Translations under genes and position numbers: made by a program
Assembly: GCA_030524425.1 (NCBI GenBank)
Contig: JAUNGN010000002.1
Coordinates: forward strand, 114,607 to 178,606
Reading direction: 5' to 3'
From: Clostridia bacterium
Lineage (GTDB): Bacteria > Bacillota > Clostridia > Lachnospirales > CAG-274
DNA length: 64,000 nt
The notes under the pieces: generated by a model
Database searches by the model: none
What the model saw: only the letters and a program-made list of their open reading frames with translations
What the model was told of the DNA's origin: nothing
Shown here: in pieces, positions 36,686 through 45,427 of the stretch
How the letters are laid out: each line of letters opens with the position of its first letter
Position numbering within the stretch: the first letter of the stretch is position 1

Positions 36686-36790
36686 AAAATAACCTCCTTT
36701 CATGGTATTATTATACCACAATAATCTTACATCATCAACAATTACTTAAATTCCATAGCCTTTAAAATAAAGTTTTTTTAATACCATTTA

Positions 36791-37198
36791 CTAAAGATTT
36801 TTCTTAATCTCCTCACCAATCTGCTGAATTCTGTCCTCTTCCGCATTAAATCCGCCAAAGTGAATATTTACAAGATCTCCTGCAAGTCTTGGCAGTATAT
36901 GAATATGGAAATGGAATACAGTCTGTCCTGCCATTTCGCCATTATTCTGAAGAATATTGATGCCGTCACAGGCAGTAGCTTTCTGAACAGCGGCAGCTAC
37001 CTTTTTAGCTGTAACAAACGCCTTTGCCGTAAGCTCTTCGGGCATTTCAAATATATTGGAATAATGATGCTTGCATATAACAAGGCTATGACCTATGTTA
37101 GCAGGGTTAATATCAAGTATTACCTTAAAATCATCATCTTCATATACAGTGGTTGACGGAATTTCATTATTAGCAATTTTGCAAAAAATACAGCTCAT
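36791..37198 (-). CDS. HIT-family nucleotide-binding protein
   Basis: A 135-residue histidine-triad protein (purine nucleoside phosphoramidase/Hint type). It opens with the zinc-type CIFCKIANNEIPS and has the active site HFHIHILPR near residue 95-103. Members hydrolyse AMP-lysine or AMP-amino adducts. AGGAGGA is seven bases before ATG. It follows asnB by about 40 bases on the same strand and could be cotranscribed. Confidence 0.94.
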   Translation of the reverse strand: MSCIFCKIANNEIPSTTVYEDDDFKVILDINPANIGHSLVICKHHYSNIFEMPEELTAKAFVTAKKVAAAVQKATACDGINILQNNGEMAGQTVFHFHIHILPRLAGDLVNIHFGGFNAEEDRIQQIGEEIKKNL

Positions 37199-37235
37199 TT
37201 TGTTTCCTCCTTTTTACTTGTTCCTGGGGCGGTGT

Positions 37236-39122
37236 TTATGCTGCCGCCTCATCTTCAAAAAATCTCTTGTGCCATATAAGGAACATATAAATTGTCCATA
37301 TCTTACGGCTGTAGTCGCCTTTGCCTGCTTTGTGGTCATCAAGATATTTTATGATTCTGCCTGTATTAAAATACTTTTCGGCAGCAGGTGAAGTAAAGGC
37401 GTCCTTAATAATGTTATAATACTTGTCCTCCTTAAGCCATACTCTTATAGGTACGGGGAAACCAAGTTTTTTCTTTGTAGCAGTTGCCTCAGGCAGGTAT
37501 TTTTTGCTTGCCATTCTAAAGGCATACTTTGTTGCTCGTCTGTTTACTCTATAATCGGTAGGGAGTTTTCTCGCTACATTGAAAACCTCTTTGTCAAGGA
37601 AAGGAACTCTTACCTCAAGGGAGTTGGCCATACTCATTTTATCTGCCTTAAGGAGAATATCTCCAACCATCCAAAGATTGAGGTCAATAAACTGCATTTT
37701 TGTAATATCGTCTAAATCTTCGCAAAAATTATAGTAAGGCTTGGTGATTTCGGTGTGGTCATATTTACCGTTTGGATTTTTAAGTATTTCTTCCCTTTCT
37801 TTTTTGCTGAACATCTGATTGCCGTTGCCGTAAAATCTTTCCTCTACGTCAAGGGCGGCACGTCTGAAATAATTTTTACCCTTAAATCTGAAGGGTATAA
37901 GACCTGATAATTTAGCAATTGCCTTCCTGACAGGCTTAGGAAAAATTTTCATTGGTGCAAGAGCCATTGGCTCTTCATAAATGTTGTAGCCTCCAAAAAA
38001 CTCGTCAGCACCTTCACCTGACAAAGCAACCTTAACTTTAGTTCTTGCAAGCTTACTGACAAAGTATAAGGCTACCGCACTTGGGTCTGCCAAAGGCTCG
38101 TCCATATGATACTGTACCTTTGGCAGGCTTTCCCAGTATTCATCTGTAGATATAATCTTTGAATTGCTTTCAATTCCCACATACTTTGAAAGCTCTTCGG
38201 CATAGCCTATTTCGTTATATTTTTCATAGTCAAAGCCTACAGTGAAGGTCTTTCCGCTTTCTTTATCCATTCCGTTTCTGAATGTGGCGGCAACAAAGCT
38301 TGAGTCTACACCGCTTGAAAGGAATGAACCGACTTCAACATCACTTACTGCAGTGTGCATACCCACAGAGTCCAGTAAAACATCTTCAACCTTCTGAATG
38401 GCATCCTGGAGCTTTTCACCGTTTACAGGGTCAGCCACAATGTCCTTATCAGGCTCAAATTTAGGCTGCCAGTATCTTTTTATTTCAAGCCTGCCGTTTT
38501 GGTAAACCATATAATGGGCAGGTTTAAGCTTGTAAACTCCCTTAAAAAATGTTTCATCAAGTACGGAGTACTGGAAAGTAAGGTAGTTTTCAAGAGCTAA
38601 GGTATTTACCTCCTTATTAAACTTGGGATATGGCAGGAAGCTTTTTATCTCTGAGCCGAATAAAAGCTCTCCGTCAATTTCCGCATAATAATAAGGCTTA
38701 ATACCAAAATAATCTCTTGCGGCAAAAAGCTTTTTATTCTTCATATCATAAATAGTAAAGGCAAACATACCTCTTAAGTCATTAAGCATATCTTCGCCTT
38801 TTTCTTCATATAAATGCACAAGTACTTCGGTATCGGCATGAGTATAAAAAGTATGTCCTTTTGAAATCAAGTCTTCTTTCAGACTCTGATAGTTATAAAT
38901 TTCACCGTTAAACACAATAACAACTGACTTGTCCTCATTGTAAATCGGCTGAGAACCATCCTCAAGACCGATAATACTAAGACGCCTGAAACCAAAGGTT
39001 ACTTCTTCATCAGAATGTACACCTCCGCTGTCCGGGCCTCTGTGTACAATTCTGTCCATCATTTTTTCAATGACTTGTTCTCTATTTTCAAGGTTTCCTG
39101 TAAAACCGCAAAAACCGCACAT
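37236..39122 (-). CDS. asnB: Asparagine synthase (glutamine-hydrolysing)
   Basis: A 628-residue class II amidotransferase making asparagine from aspartate, ATP and glutamine. The start is set at ATG 39122 so that the catalytic Cys is residue 2 (MCGFCGF), with GGAGGCG upstream; the frame extends five codons further without support. The N-terminal Ntn glutaminase has RRLSIIGLEDGSQP and NGEIYNY; the synthetase domain has the PPi-loop SSGVDSS and EGADEFFGGY. Length matches the AsnB/AsnO type found in Firmicutes. Confidence 0.95.
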   Translation of the reverse strand: MCGFCGFTGNLENREQVIEKMMDRIVHRGPDSGGVHSDEEVTFGFRRLSIIGLEDGSQPIYNEDKSVVIVFNGEIYNYQSLKEDLISKGHTFYTHADTEVLVHLYEEKGEDMLNDLRGMFAFTIYDMKNKKLFAARDYFGIKPYYYAEIDGELLFGSEIKSFLPYPKFNKEVNTLALENYLTFQYSVLDETFFKGVYKLKPAHYMVYQNGRLEIKRYWQPKFEPDKDIVADPVNGEKLQDAIQKVEDVLLDSVGMHTAVSDVEVGSFLSSGVDSSFVAATFRNGMDKESGKTFTVGFDYEKYNEIGYAEELSKYVGIESNSKIISTDEYWESLPKVQYHMDEPLADPSAVALYFVSKLARTKVKVALSGEGADEFFGGYNIYEEPMALAPMKIFPKPVRKAIAKLSGLIPFRFKGKNYFRRAALDVEERFYGNGNQMFSKKEREEILKNPNGKYDHTEITKPYYNFCEDLDDITKMQFIDLNLWMVGDILLKADKMSMANSLEVRVPFLDKEVFNVARKLPTDYRVNRRATKYAFRMASKKYLPEATATKKKLGFPVPIRVWLKEDKYYNIIKDAFTSPAAEKYFNTGRIIKYLDDHKAGKGDYSRKIWTIYMFLIWHKRFFEDEAAA

Positions 39123-39279
39123 ATATTTCGCCTCCATATATAGATAAATATAGTATACTATAATCAGTCAAATTATTCAAGATTAATTAAGGAAAACATC
39201 CTTAATTTAAACTCCTCTTATATTAAAAATAATTGCCGGTAAATTTAAATTGTTTTATTTATTTTGTTTAAAAACAATG

Positions 39280-39327
39280 AAAAAGAGTGTTGTATAATAA
39301 TTAATTATCCAGCACTCTTTCATTTTT
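39280..39327 (-). terminator. Terminator after gntR
   Basis: AAAGAGTG (39282-39289) pairs with CACTCTTT (39313-39320) around a long AT loop. On the minus strand it is followed by TTCATTGTTTTT. It lies directly after the regulator stop. Confidence 0.7.
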
Positions 39328-40027
39328 AATTACTGTTTTCTTTTTTATCAATTAATTCATAAATTTTATATTTATTATAAAGCATATGCATTGTCATTGC
39401 GTGCTTTGCATCTGTTGAATTATGCTTTGCAATGGCATTGGCAATGGCTCTGTGGGTAGTAATGGTTTCTTCTCTAAGCTGCCGGTCCGTAATATTTGCA
39501 AATACCGCAACGGATGTGTTTATAATAGGTATGAGCTTTTCTATTACGTCATTTCCTGTACAGCGGGCAATTGCCTCGTGAAATTTTACATCTTCAAGCA
39601 TATGATTTTCACCCTGTTTTATCAGTGCTTCTACCTTATCGCATTGCTTTGTTATTACTTCAATATCTCTCTCGTTTGCCATATTTGCCGCCATTGCCGC
39701 AATTTCAGGCTCCAGTATAATTCTTACATGGAGCAGGTCATTTGCAAGCTTATATTTGTCCTTTGCAAAGGCAAGCCCAAGAGGGTCATCACTTACTCCC
39801 GTGTTATTGGCTACATATGTGCCTGCTCCTCGTCTGATGACTAATATATTCCTGGTTACAAGTATTCTGACTGCCTCTCTGACTGTACTTCTGCCCACAT
39901 CAAGTATTTCTCCAAGTTCAAATTCGTTTGGTATTTTATCATCTACCTGCAGATTGTTTTCTATTATGTATTGTATTATTTTATCTGCCGTTTGTTCGGG
40001 CAGTGTTTTGTTATAGTTTGTAAACAT
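39326..40027 (-). CDS. GntR/FadR-type (FCD) transcriptional regulator
   Basis: A 233-residue repressor with an N-terminal winged helix (NEFELGEILDVGRSTVREAVRIL) and a C-terminal all-helical FCD effector domain with the metal-binding His/Asp set (VRIILEPEIAAMAA, DVKFHEAIARCTGN, THRAIANAI, HMLYNKY). Members with FCD domains sense sugar acids or carboxylates. The start at 40027 has AAGGAAGTG upstream. It lies downstream of gntP and the dehydratase, which it most likely controls through the ACATCWGATRW sites at 43.8-43.9 kb. Confidence 0.9.
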   Translation of the reverse strand: MFTNYNKTLPEQTADKIIQYIIENNLQVDDKIPNEFELGEILDVGRSTVREAVRILVTRNILVIRRGAGTYVANNTGVSDDPLGLAFAKDKYKLANDLLHVRIILEPEIAAMAANMANERDIEVITKQCDKVEALIKQGENHMLEDVKFHEAIARCTGNDVIEKLIPIINTSVAVFANITDRQLREETITTHRAIANAIAKHNSTDAKHAMTMHMLYNKYKIYELIDKKENSN

Positions 40028-40118
40028 TATATTCACTTCCTTATAAAAGATTATAAAAGCTTTTTCGAATAAAATCAACAGGATTCATCAGACATTTTGT
40101 TAAAAATTTATGTCTAAA

Positions 40119-40416
40119 AAAGGGATAGCCTTATGCTATCCCCCCAGATTGTCAAAAAACTAATTTTTCACCAAAAATGTGAAATTTCCATAATATTGTA
40201 AATTCAAAAAAAGCGTCGCAGACTTTAATCCACAGGCGGAATTCACTTCCGCCGAGGACAGCGACTTAATTTTACAGCGGTTTTTGCTGTAAAATTAACA
40301 CGGCTGGTCGCTTCATTGGCGGGTACGGAGTACCCTTTCTGAAGGAAATGCAAGCATTTCCTTCAAGGCTGTCGACTTTTTCGACAGCCTGAGGGGATAG
40401 CTTTATGCTATCCCCC
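40119..40416. repeat. Chain of eight hairpins between gntP and gntR
   Basis: Part of a 406-base gene-free gap (40028-40433). In order: GGGATAGC/GCTATCCC (40122-40142), TTTCAC/GTGAAA (about 40174-40192), GTCGC/GCGAC enclosing CGGAA/TTCCG (40215-40265), AATTTTACAGC/GCTGTAAAATT (40268-40296), GGGTAC/GTACCC (40321-40335), GAAGGAAATG/CATTTCCTTC (40341-40364), GGCTGTCGA/TCGACAGCC (40367-40389) and GGGGATAGC/GCTATCCCC (40393-40415). The first and last are nearly the same palindrome. GC is well above the surroundings. The rest of the gap holds the gntR leader with a partial operator-like CATCAGA at about 40086-40092. Confidence 0.65.
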
Positions 40417-40433
40417 AATATTAAAAACTAAAC

Positions 40434-41810
40434 TTAAACAAAGAAAGAAATTATAAGTGCAACAACAAAGCCTGACGCACCTACAATTGTCTCCATTATT
40501 GTCCAGGACTTAAGAGTTGTCTTTTCGTCAATCTGTAAAAGTGACTTAACAAGCCAGAAGCCGGAGTCATTAAAGTGTGAACAAACTGTTGAACCGCCTG
40601 CAATTGCTGCTGTACAGCAGGCAAGGTACATAGGTGATAACTCGCTGATACCGGGGATAGCTGCAACTATACCTGCTGCCATAGTCATGGCTACAGTTGC
40701 AGAACCTACAGAAATTCTTACAAGTACAGCAATAATAAATGCTACAACTACCATTGGCAGGCCGCCGCTTGATACAAGGTTGCCTATAACCTCGCCAAGA
40801 CCTGATGACTGAAGCATATACTTTAATACACCGCCGCATGCGGTTACAAGTAAAATCATACCTGTAGGCTCAAGTGACTTTGTCATAACCTTTTCTAATT
40901 CTTCTCTTGAATAGCCATGCCTGATGCCGAGAATAATCATTGCTGTAATTGTTGCAATGGTGAGGGCAACAAAAGGCTCACCCAAGAAAGTAAGTACAGG
41001 CATAATGCTTGAATCGGGAATCAATAAATTAGCAATAGTCTTTGCAATAATAAGTACAAGAGGAATAAATATAATTCCCACTACAGCCCAAAAACTTGGA
41101 AGCTTTGATTCTTCATATTCAGGCATTTCAGCAACATTTGACGGAATTGGTACAAAAATTTTGCTGCCGACAAATGAACCGAATACCGGACCTGCCAAAA
41201 TCATTGCTACAGTACCGCATAAAAGACCTACAACAATAACATAGCTTAAGTCAACACCTAAAAGACTTGCTACAAGGATAGGGCCGGGTGTAGGCGGAAT
41301 AAACGCATGACCTACAGCAAGACCTGCCAAAAGAGGAATTGCATAGTAGAGTACAGATCTTTTGGTGCTCTTGGCAAGAGCAAGTGCTAAAGGAATAAGA
41401 ATTATAAGACCTGCATCAAAGAATACGGGCATAGCAATAATTAAGCCTGTAATACCAAGTGCCCAGGCAGCTTTTTTCTCACCAAACCATTTAACCAGAG
41501 TGCTTGCTATTCTTTGAGCACCGCCTGATATTTCAAGCACTGCACCAAACATTGAGCCAAGACCTACTAAAAGAGCTATACTCTTTAAGGTACTTCCTAT
41601 ACCTTCGCCAACGGAATCAATAATCGTCTGAACATCCATGCCTGCAATAACACCTATAACACAGGCTGCAATAAGTATGGAAAGCATTGCGTGGAGTTTA
41701 ACTCCGATAATAAGTACCAATAATATAGCAAGACCAATCAATGCAGCTGCAATGAGCTGACCTGTTGAAGCTGTCGGCTGTGTGTTAGCCAGTAACATTA
41801 AGTTTCCCAT
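40434..41810 (-). CDS. gntP: Gluconate/hexonate permease, GntP family
   Basis: A 458-residue membrane transporter with about twelve helices and GntP family segments: a long N-terminal LIAALIGLAILLVLIIGVKL, the MPVFFDAGLIILIPL motif, IPPTPGPI and SHFNDSGFWLV near the C-terminus. Imports gluconate or a related sugar acid with protons. AAGGAGG precedes ATG 41810. Lies between the dehydratase and the FCD regulator on the same strand, giving a transport-dehydrate-regulate unit. Exact substrate cannot be read. Confidence 0.92.
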   Translation of the reverse strand: MGNLMLLANTQPTASTGQLIAAALIGLAILLVLIIGVKLHAMLSILIAACVIGVIAGMDVQTIIDSVGEGIGSTLKSIALLVGLGSMFGAVLEISGGAQRIASTLVKWFGEKKAAWALGITGLIIAMPVFFDAGLIILIPLALALAKSTKRSVLYYAIPLLAGLAVGHAFIPPTPGPILVASLLGVDLSYVIVVGLLCGTVAMILAGPVFGSFVGSKIFVPIPSNVAEMPEYEESKLPSFWAVVGIIFIPLVLIIAKTIANLLIPDSSIMPVLTFLGEPFVALTIATITAMIILGIRHGYSREELEKVMTKSLEPTGMILLVTACGGVLKYMLQSSGLGEVIGNLVSSGGLPMVVVAFIIAVLVRISVGSATVAMTMAAGIVAAIPGISELSPMYLACCTAAIAGGSTVCSHFNDSGFWLVKSLLQIDEKTTLKSWTIMETIVGASGFVVALIISFFV

Positions 41811-41893
41811 AATAGGACCTCCTTTTTTATTTTAGATTATGTGCTTTTCCCAAATTCTCTTATTCAATACAAACTCTTTATTATATTTTTAAA

Positions 41894-41967
41894 ACAGGCT
41901 CTGCTTTTAATTAAACCAATGTGACGTAAGAAGGAATAATGATAAATTATATAACTGCAGAGCCTGT
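41894..41967 (-). terminator. Long-loop hairpin between the dehydratase gene and gntP
   Basis: ACAGGCTCTGC pairs with GCAGAGCCTGT across 52 bases; on the minus strand the second arm runs into TTTAAAAATAT. It may be a partial terminator or a processing site that sets the dehydratase/permease ratio. Confidence 0.45.
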
Positions 41968-42042
41968 CTGCAGGGGGCGTATCTATATTATAATTATATA
42001 TAGCTTATGTTTCGGTAAAGCCATTCAGAGAATTTTGAGATT

Positions 42043-43761
42043 TTAATCCATATACCCGCCTTTCATAGGTGATACGGCATGCTGAGAGAATATCTTTAAT
42101 ATACCTGATTTATACTTAGGCTCTCTTGGAGTCCAGTTTTTCTTTCTCTCAGCCAGAATCTTATCAATCTCATCTAATGGTAATTTTTCGCCCTTGATAC
42201 CAATTATTCTTAAAATTCTGTTCTTAATGTCAATTTCGATTAAATCGTCTTCTTCAATTAAAGCAATAGGACCGCCTTCTGCAGCTTCGGGGGATATATG
42301 ACCTATAGCAGGGCCTTTGGATGCACCTGAAAATCTGCCGTCTGTAAGGAGGGCAATTGATTTTCCGAGCTCTTCATCTGATGAAATAGCCTCTGTGGTG
42401 TAGAACATTTCAGGCATTCCGCTTCCTTTAGGACCTTCATATCTTATGATTACTGCATCACCGGGTTTAATATCCTTGTGCAAAACTGCGGCAATAGCGT
42501 CCTCCTCGCAGTCGAATGGCTTTGCCTTAAGTATTGCATAATGCATTTCCTTGGGTACTGCACTGTGCTTAACTACAGAGCCGTTAGGAGCAAGGTTGCC
42601 CTTTAATATGGCAATTGTACCGTTCCTGCCGATTGGATTGTCAATACTTCTTATAACGTCAGTTCTCTTTAAGCCTGTTTTTGCCAAAAGCTCATCGCAT
42701 CTTTCATAATAGCCGCTTTTCTTTAAGTCCTCAAGATTTTCGCCTAAGGTCTTGCCTGTAACAGTCATAGCGTCAAGGTCAAGCAAGTCCTTTATTTCCT
42801 CCATTATTCTTGGAACACCGCCTGCATAGTAGAAGTATTCAGCAGGCCATTTTCCTGCAGGTCTGATATCCAGGAGATAATTTGCATCGGCGTGAATTCT
42901 GTCGAAGGTATCACCGTCAACATGGTACCCGAATTCATGAGCTATTGCAGGAATGTGTAAAAGTGAATTTGTAGAGCCTGAAATAGCGGCATGTACCTTA
43001 ATGGCATTTTCGAATGAAGACATTGTAACAATATCCTTGGCTGTTATTCCCCTTGAGGCAAGCAATGCAGCCTTTACACCTGCTTCATAAGCCATTTTCT
43101 GCAAATCATCACAGGTTGCGGGCATTAATGCACTGCCCGGAATCATAAGACCCAAAGCCTCTGCCATTATCTGCATTGTAGACGCTGTACCCATAAAAGA
43201 GCAGGCACCGCAGCTTGGACAGGCATTGTGCTTATAATAGGTAAGCTTTTCTTCTGTAATTTCACCTCTCTGGCACATGGCTGAATATGCGCCTATCTGT
43301 TCAAGGGTAAGGAGATCGGGGCCTGCTTCCATAACACCTCCCGTAACAACCACAGCAGGAATATTAAGTCTGCCTATTGCCATAAGGTGAGCAGGAACTG
43401 CCTTATCACAGCTTGCAATAAATACACCGCTGTCAAAGGTTGTTGCATTAACGTGAGCTTCAATAAGACTGCAGATTATATCTCTTGAAGCCAGTGAATA
43501 GTTAATTCCGTCATGCCCCTGTGCCATACCGTCACATATGTCTGTAGCGAAATATCTGGCTGCCTTACAGTTGTTTGCGTTGATTCCCTTTACAGCCTGT
43601 TCTCCGAGGTTAAAAAGATGAGCACTGCCCGGGTGGCTGTCACCGTATGTACTTTCAACAATAACCTGGGGCTTTTCAAGGTCATTTACTGTCCAGCCCA
43701 TACCCATTCTTAACGGATCCATTTCCGGGGCAATTGCTCTTATTTCCTGACTTTTTAACAT
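42043..43761 (-). CDS. IlvD/Edd-family sugar-acid dehydratase
   Basis: A 572-residue iron-sulfur dehydratase. Cluster-ligand segments are seen as CDKAVPAHLM and CPSCGACSFMGTASTM, plus the SGSTNSLLH, ILKGNLAPNGSVVKH and LLTDGRFSG blocks of the family. The family covers dihydroxy-acid, gluconate, arabonate and xylonate dehydratases. Placement with a GntP permease and an FCD regulator, and no ilv genes near it, argues for a hexonate or pentonate substrate giving a 2-keto-3-deoxy acid, not for isoleucine/valine synthesis. AAGGAGGAA precedes ATG 43761. Substrate remains open. Confidence 0.88.
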   Translation of the reverse strand: MLKSQEIRAIAPEMDPLRMGMGWTVNDLEKPQVIVESTYGDSHPGSAHLFNLGEQAVKGINANNCKAARYFATDICDGMAQGHDGINYSLASRDIICSLIEAHVNATTFDSGVFIASCDKAVPAHLMAIGRLNIPAVVVTGGVMEAGPDLLTLEQIGAYSAMCQRGEITEEKLTYYKHNACPSCGACSFMGTASTMQIMAEALGLMIPGSALMPATCDDLQKMAYEAGVKAALLASRGITAKDIVTMSSFENAIKVHAAISGSTNSLLHIPAIAHEFGYHVDGDTFDRIHADANYLLDIRPAGKWPAEYFYYAGGVPRIMEEIKDLLDLDAMTVTGKTLGENLEDLKKSGYYERCDELLAKTGLKRTDVIRSIDNPIGRNGTIAILKGNLAPNGSVVKHSAVPKEMHYAILKAKPFDCEEDAIAAVLHKDIKPGDAVIIRYEGPKGSGMPEMFYTTEAISSDEELGKSIALLTDGRFSGASKGPAIGHISPEAAEGGPIALIEEDDLIEIDIKNRILRIIGIKGEKLPLDEIDKILAERKKNWTPREPKYKSGILKIFSQHAVSPMKGGYMD

Positions 43762-44066
43762 AATTTATTCCTCCTTCATTATTTTATATACATTGCTGAA
43801 TACATCAGATGTATTTCTTGGTTTAATAGTAACACATCTGATAAATATAGTCAATATATTATTTAATTTTTATTAAAAATGACAATTAAAGAGGTGATTA
43901 ATATTAATTACATCAGATGTTTTAGTGCATTTTGCCTAAAATGATGAAAATGTTTTACTGTTTTGGAAAAATATAGGTACTCATAAATGAATATTACAAT
44001 ATTATTGACTTTGCCTTGATAAAATTGTATTATTAAGGAAAGATTAATACAAGGAGGATGATGTTT
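43762..44066. other. Divergent control region of the dehydratase operon and the DUF1015 gene
   Basis: A 305-base gap with no reading frame of note. It carries the minus-strand dehydratase promoter with its operators, one more operator copy at 43910-43920, and the plus-strand promoter TTGACT-17-TATTAT (44005-44033) for the DUF1015 gene. Confidence 0.75.
43801..43920 (-). promoter_or_regulatory. Promoter and three operator copies for the dehydratase-gntP-gntR unit
   Basis: Minus-strand -35 TTGACT (43849-43854) and -10 TACTAT (43826-43831), 17-base spacer. The motif ACATCWGATRW occurs at 43802-43812 (perfect palindrome ACATCAGATGT, in the leader), 43834-43844 (ACATCTGATAA, inside the spacer) and 43910-43920 (perfect, about 55 bases upstream). 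This is a classical repressor layout; the FCD regulator is the obvious candidate. Confidence 0.75.
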
Positions 44067-45311
44067 ATGTCAGTTATCAGACCATTTAAAGGCTACAGAC
44101 CCGTTCCCGACCTTTGCAGCAGGGTTGCAGCCTTGCCTTATGATGTAATGACTTCTGAGGAGGCAAGGGAAATGGTTAAGGATAATCCTTATTCTTTTTT
44201 GCATGTTGATAAGGCTGAAATTGATTTACCGCCTGAGATTGACCACTACTGTAATGAGGTTTATCAAAAAGCAAAGGACAACCTTTATTCTATGATTGAT
44301 AAGGGAATATATATTCAGGATAAGGAGCCTGTTTTTTATATTTACAGGCTTACAATGAATGGCATAAGTCAAACGGGACTTGTTGCCTGTACATCAATTG
44401 ATGAATATATTGAAAATAAAATAAAGAAGCATGAGCTTACAAGGGCTGATAAGGAGGAGGACAGAATACGTCATGTTGATACCTGCAATGCAAATACAGG
44501 TCCTATTTTTCTTACCTACAGAAATAAAAAGACAATTGATGAAATTATAAATAAATGTGTTGAAAATACTCCTGTATATGACTTTGTTTCTGAGGACGGC
44601 ATTGGTCACAGTGTATGGATTGTTTGCAATAAAGAAGATATGGATTCTCTTATTGAGGAATTCAAGTCTGTGCCTGCATTATATATAGCCGACGGACACC
44701 ACAGAAATGCTTCTGCCGTAAAGGTTGGTTTAAGAAGGAGAGAGGCAAAGCCCGGTTATACGGGGGATGAGGAATTTAATTATTATCTTTCTGTGATTTT
44801 CCCCGATAATCAGCTTCATATTATGGATTATAACAGATTGGTTAAGGATTTAAACGGATACAGTGTCAGTGAATTTATGACAAGGATTGGAGAAAAATTT
44901 CATGTTTCGGAGTATGAAGGGGAGGGCTGCTGCAAACCTTGTGAAAAGCATAGCTTTGGTATGTATTTAGAGGGCAGGTGGTATCTGCTTAGGGCTAAGG
45001 ACAGTATAATTGATGAAAATGACTCTGTTGCCTGCCTTGATGTTTCTATATTACAAAAGGAGCTTCTTTCTCCTGTTTTGGGTATCGGTGATCCGAGAAC
45101 CGACAAACGAATTGATTTCGCGGGAGGTATAAGAGGTCCGGAGGAGCTTGAAAGAAGAGTAGACAGCGGTGAAATGGCAGTTGCTTTTTCCATGTATCCC
45201 ACTACTATGGAACAGCTTATGAATATTGCAGATGATAATAAGATTATGCCTCCTAAATCCACATGGTTTGAACCTAAGCTTAGAAGCGGTATTTTTATTC
45301 ACGAGCTTTAA
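44067..45311 (+). CDS. DUF1015-family protein
   Basis: A 414-residue soluble protein of the DUF1015 family, recognised by the opening SVIRPFKGYRP, the DVMTSEEARE block, PYSFLHVDKAE, and the hallmark ADGHHRNASA near residue 215. The function of the family is unsettled; members are often near serine or phosphoglycerate genes. ATG 44067 is spaced about nine bases from AAGGAGG; ATG 44061 is closer. Separate transcript with its own promoter. Confidence 0.85.
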   Translation: MSVIRPFKGYRPVPDLCSRVAALPYDVMTSEEAREMVKDNPYSFLHVDKAEIDLPPEIDHYCNEVYQKAKDNLYSMIDKGIYIQDKEPVFYIYRLTMNGISQTGLVACTSIDEYIENKIKKHELTRADKEEDRIRHVDTCNANTGPIFLTYRNKKTIDEIINKCVENTPVYDFVSEDGIGHSVWIVCNKEDMDSLIEEFKSVPALYIADGHHRNASAVKVGLRRREAKPGYTGDEEFNYYLSVIFPDNQLHIMDYNRLVKDLNGYSVSEFMTRIGEKFHVSEYEGEGCCKPCEKHSFGMYLEGRWYLLRAKDSIIDENDSVACLDVSILQKELLSPVLGIGDPRTDKRIDFAGGIRGPEELERRVDSGEMAVAFSMYPTTMEQLMNIADDNKIMPPKSTWFEPKLRSGIFIHEL

Positions 45312-45367
45312 TGTTTTTTTATAATTGTAAATAAAGAGGGTATTGTAAAATGCAATATCCCGGGCTG

Positions 45368-45412
45368 TAAAAAAACTGAATTTTCAACTTTATTGAAAAT
45401 TCAGTTTTTTTG
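45368..45412. terminator. Bidirectional terminator between DUF1015 gene and recombinase
   Basis: AAAACTGAATTTTCA pairs with TGAAAATTCAGTTTT, flanked by A and T runs on either side. A second small hairpin GGGTATTG/CAATATCCC lies just before it (45338-45360). Confidence 0.85.
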
Positions 45413-45427
45413 TTTAAGCTGTCAGCT

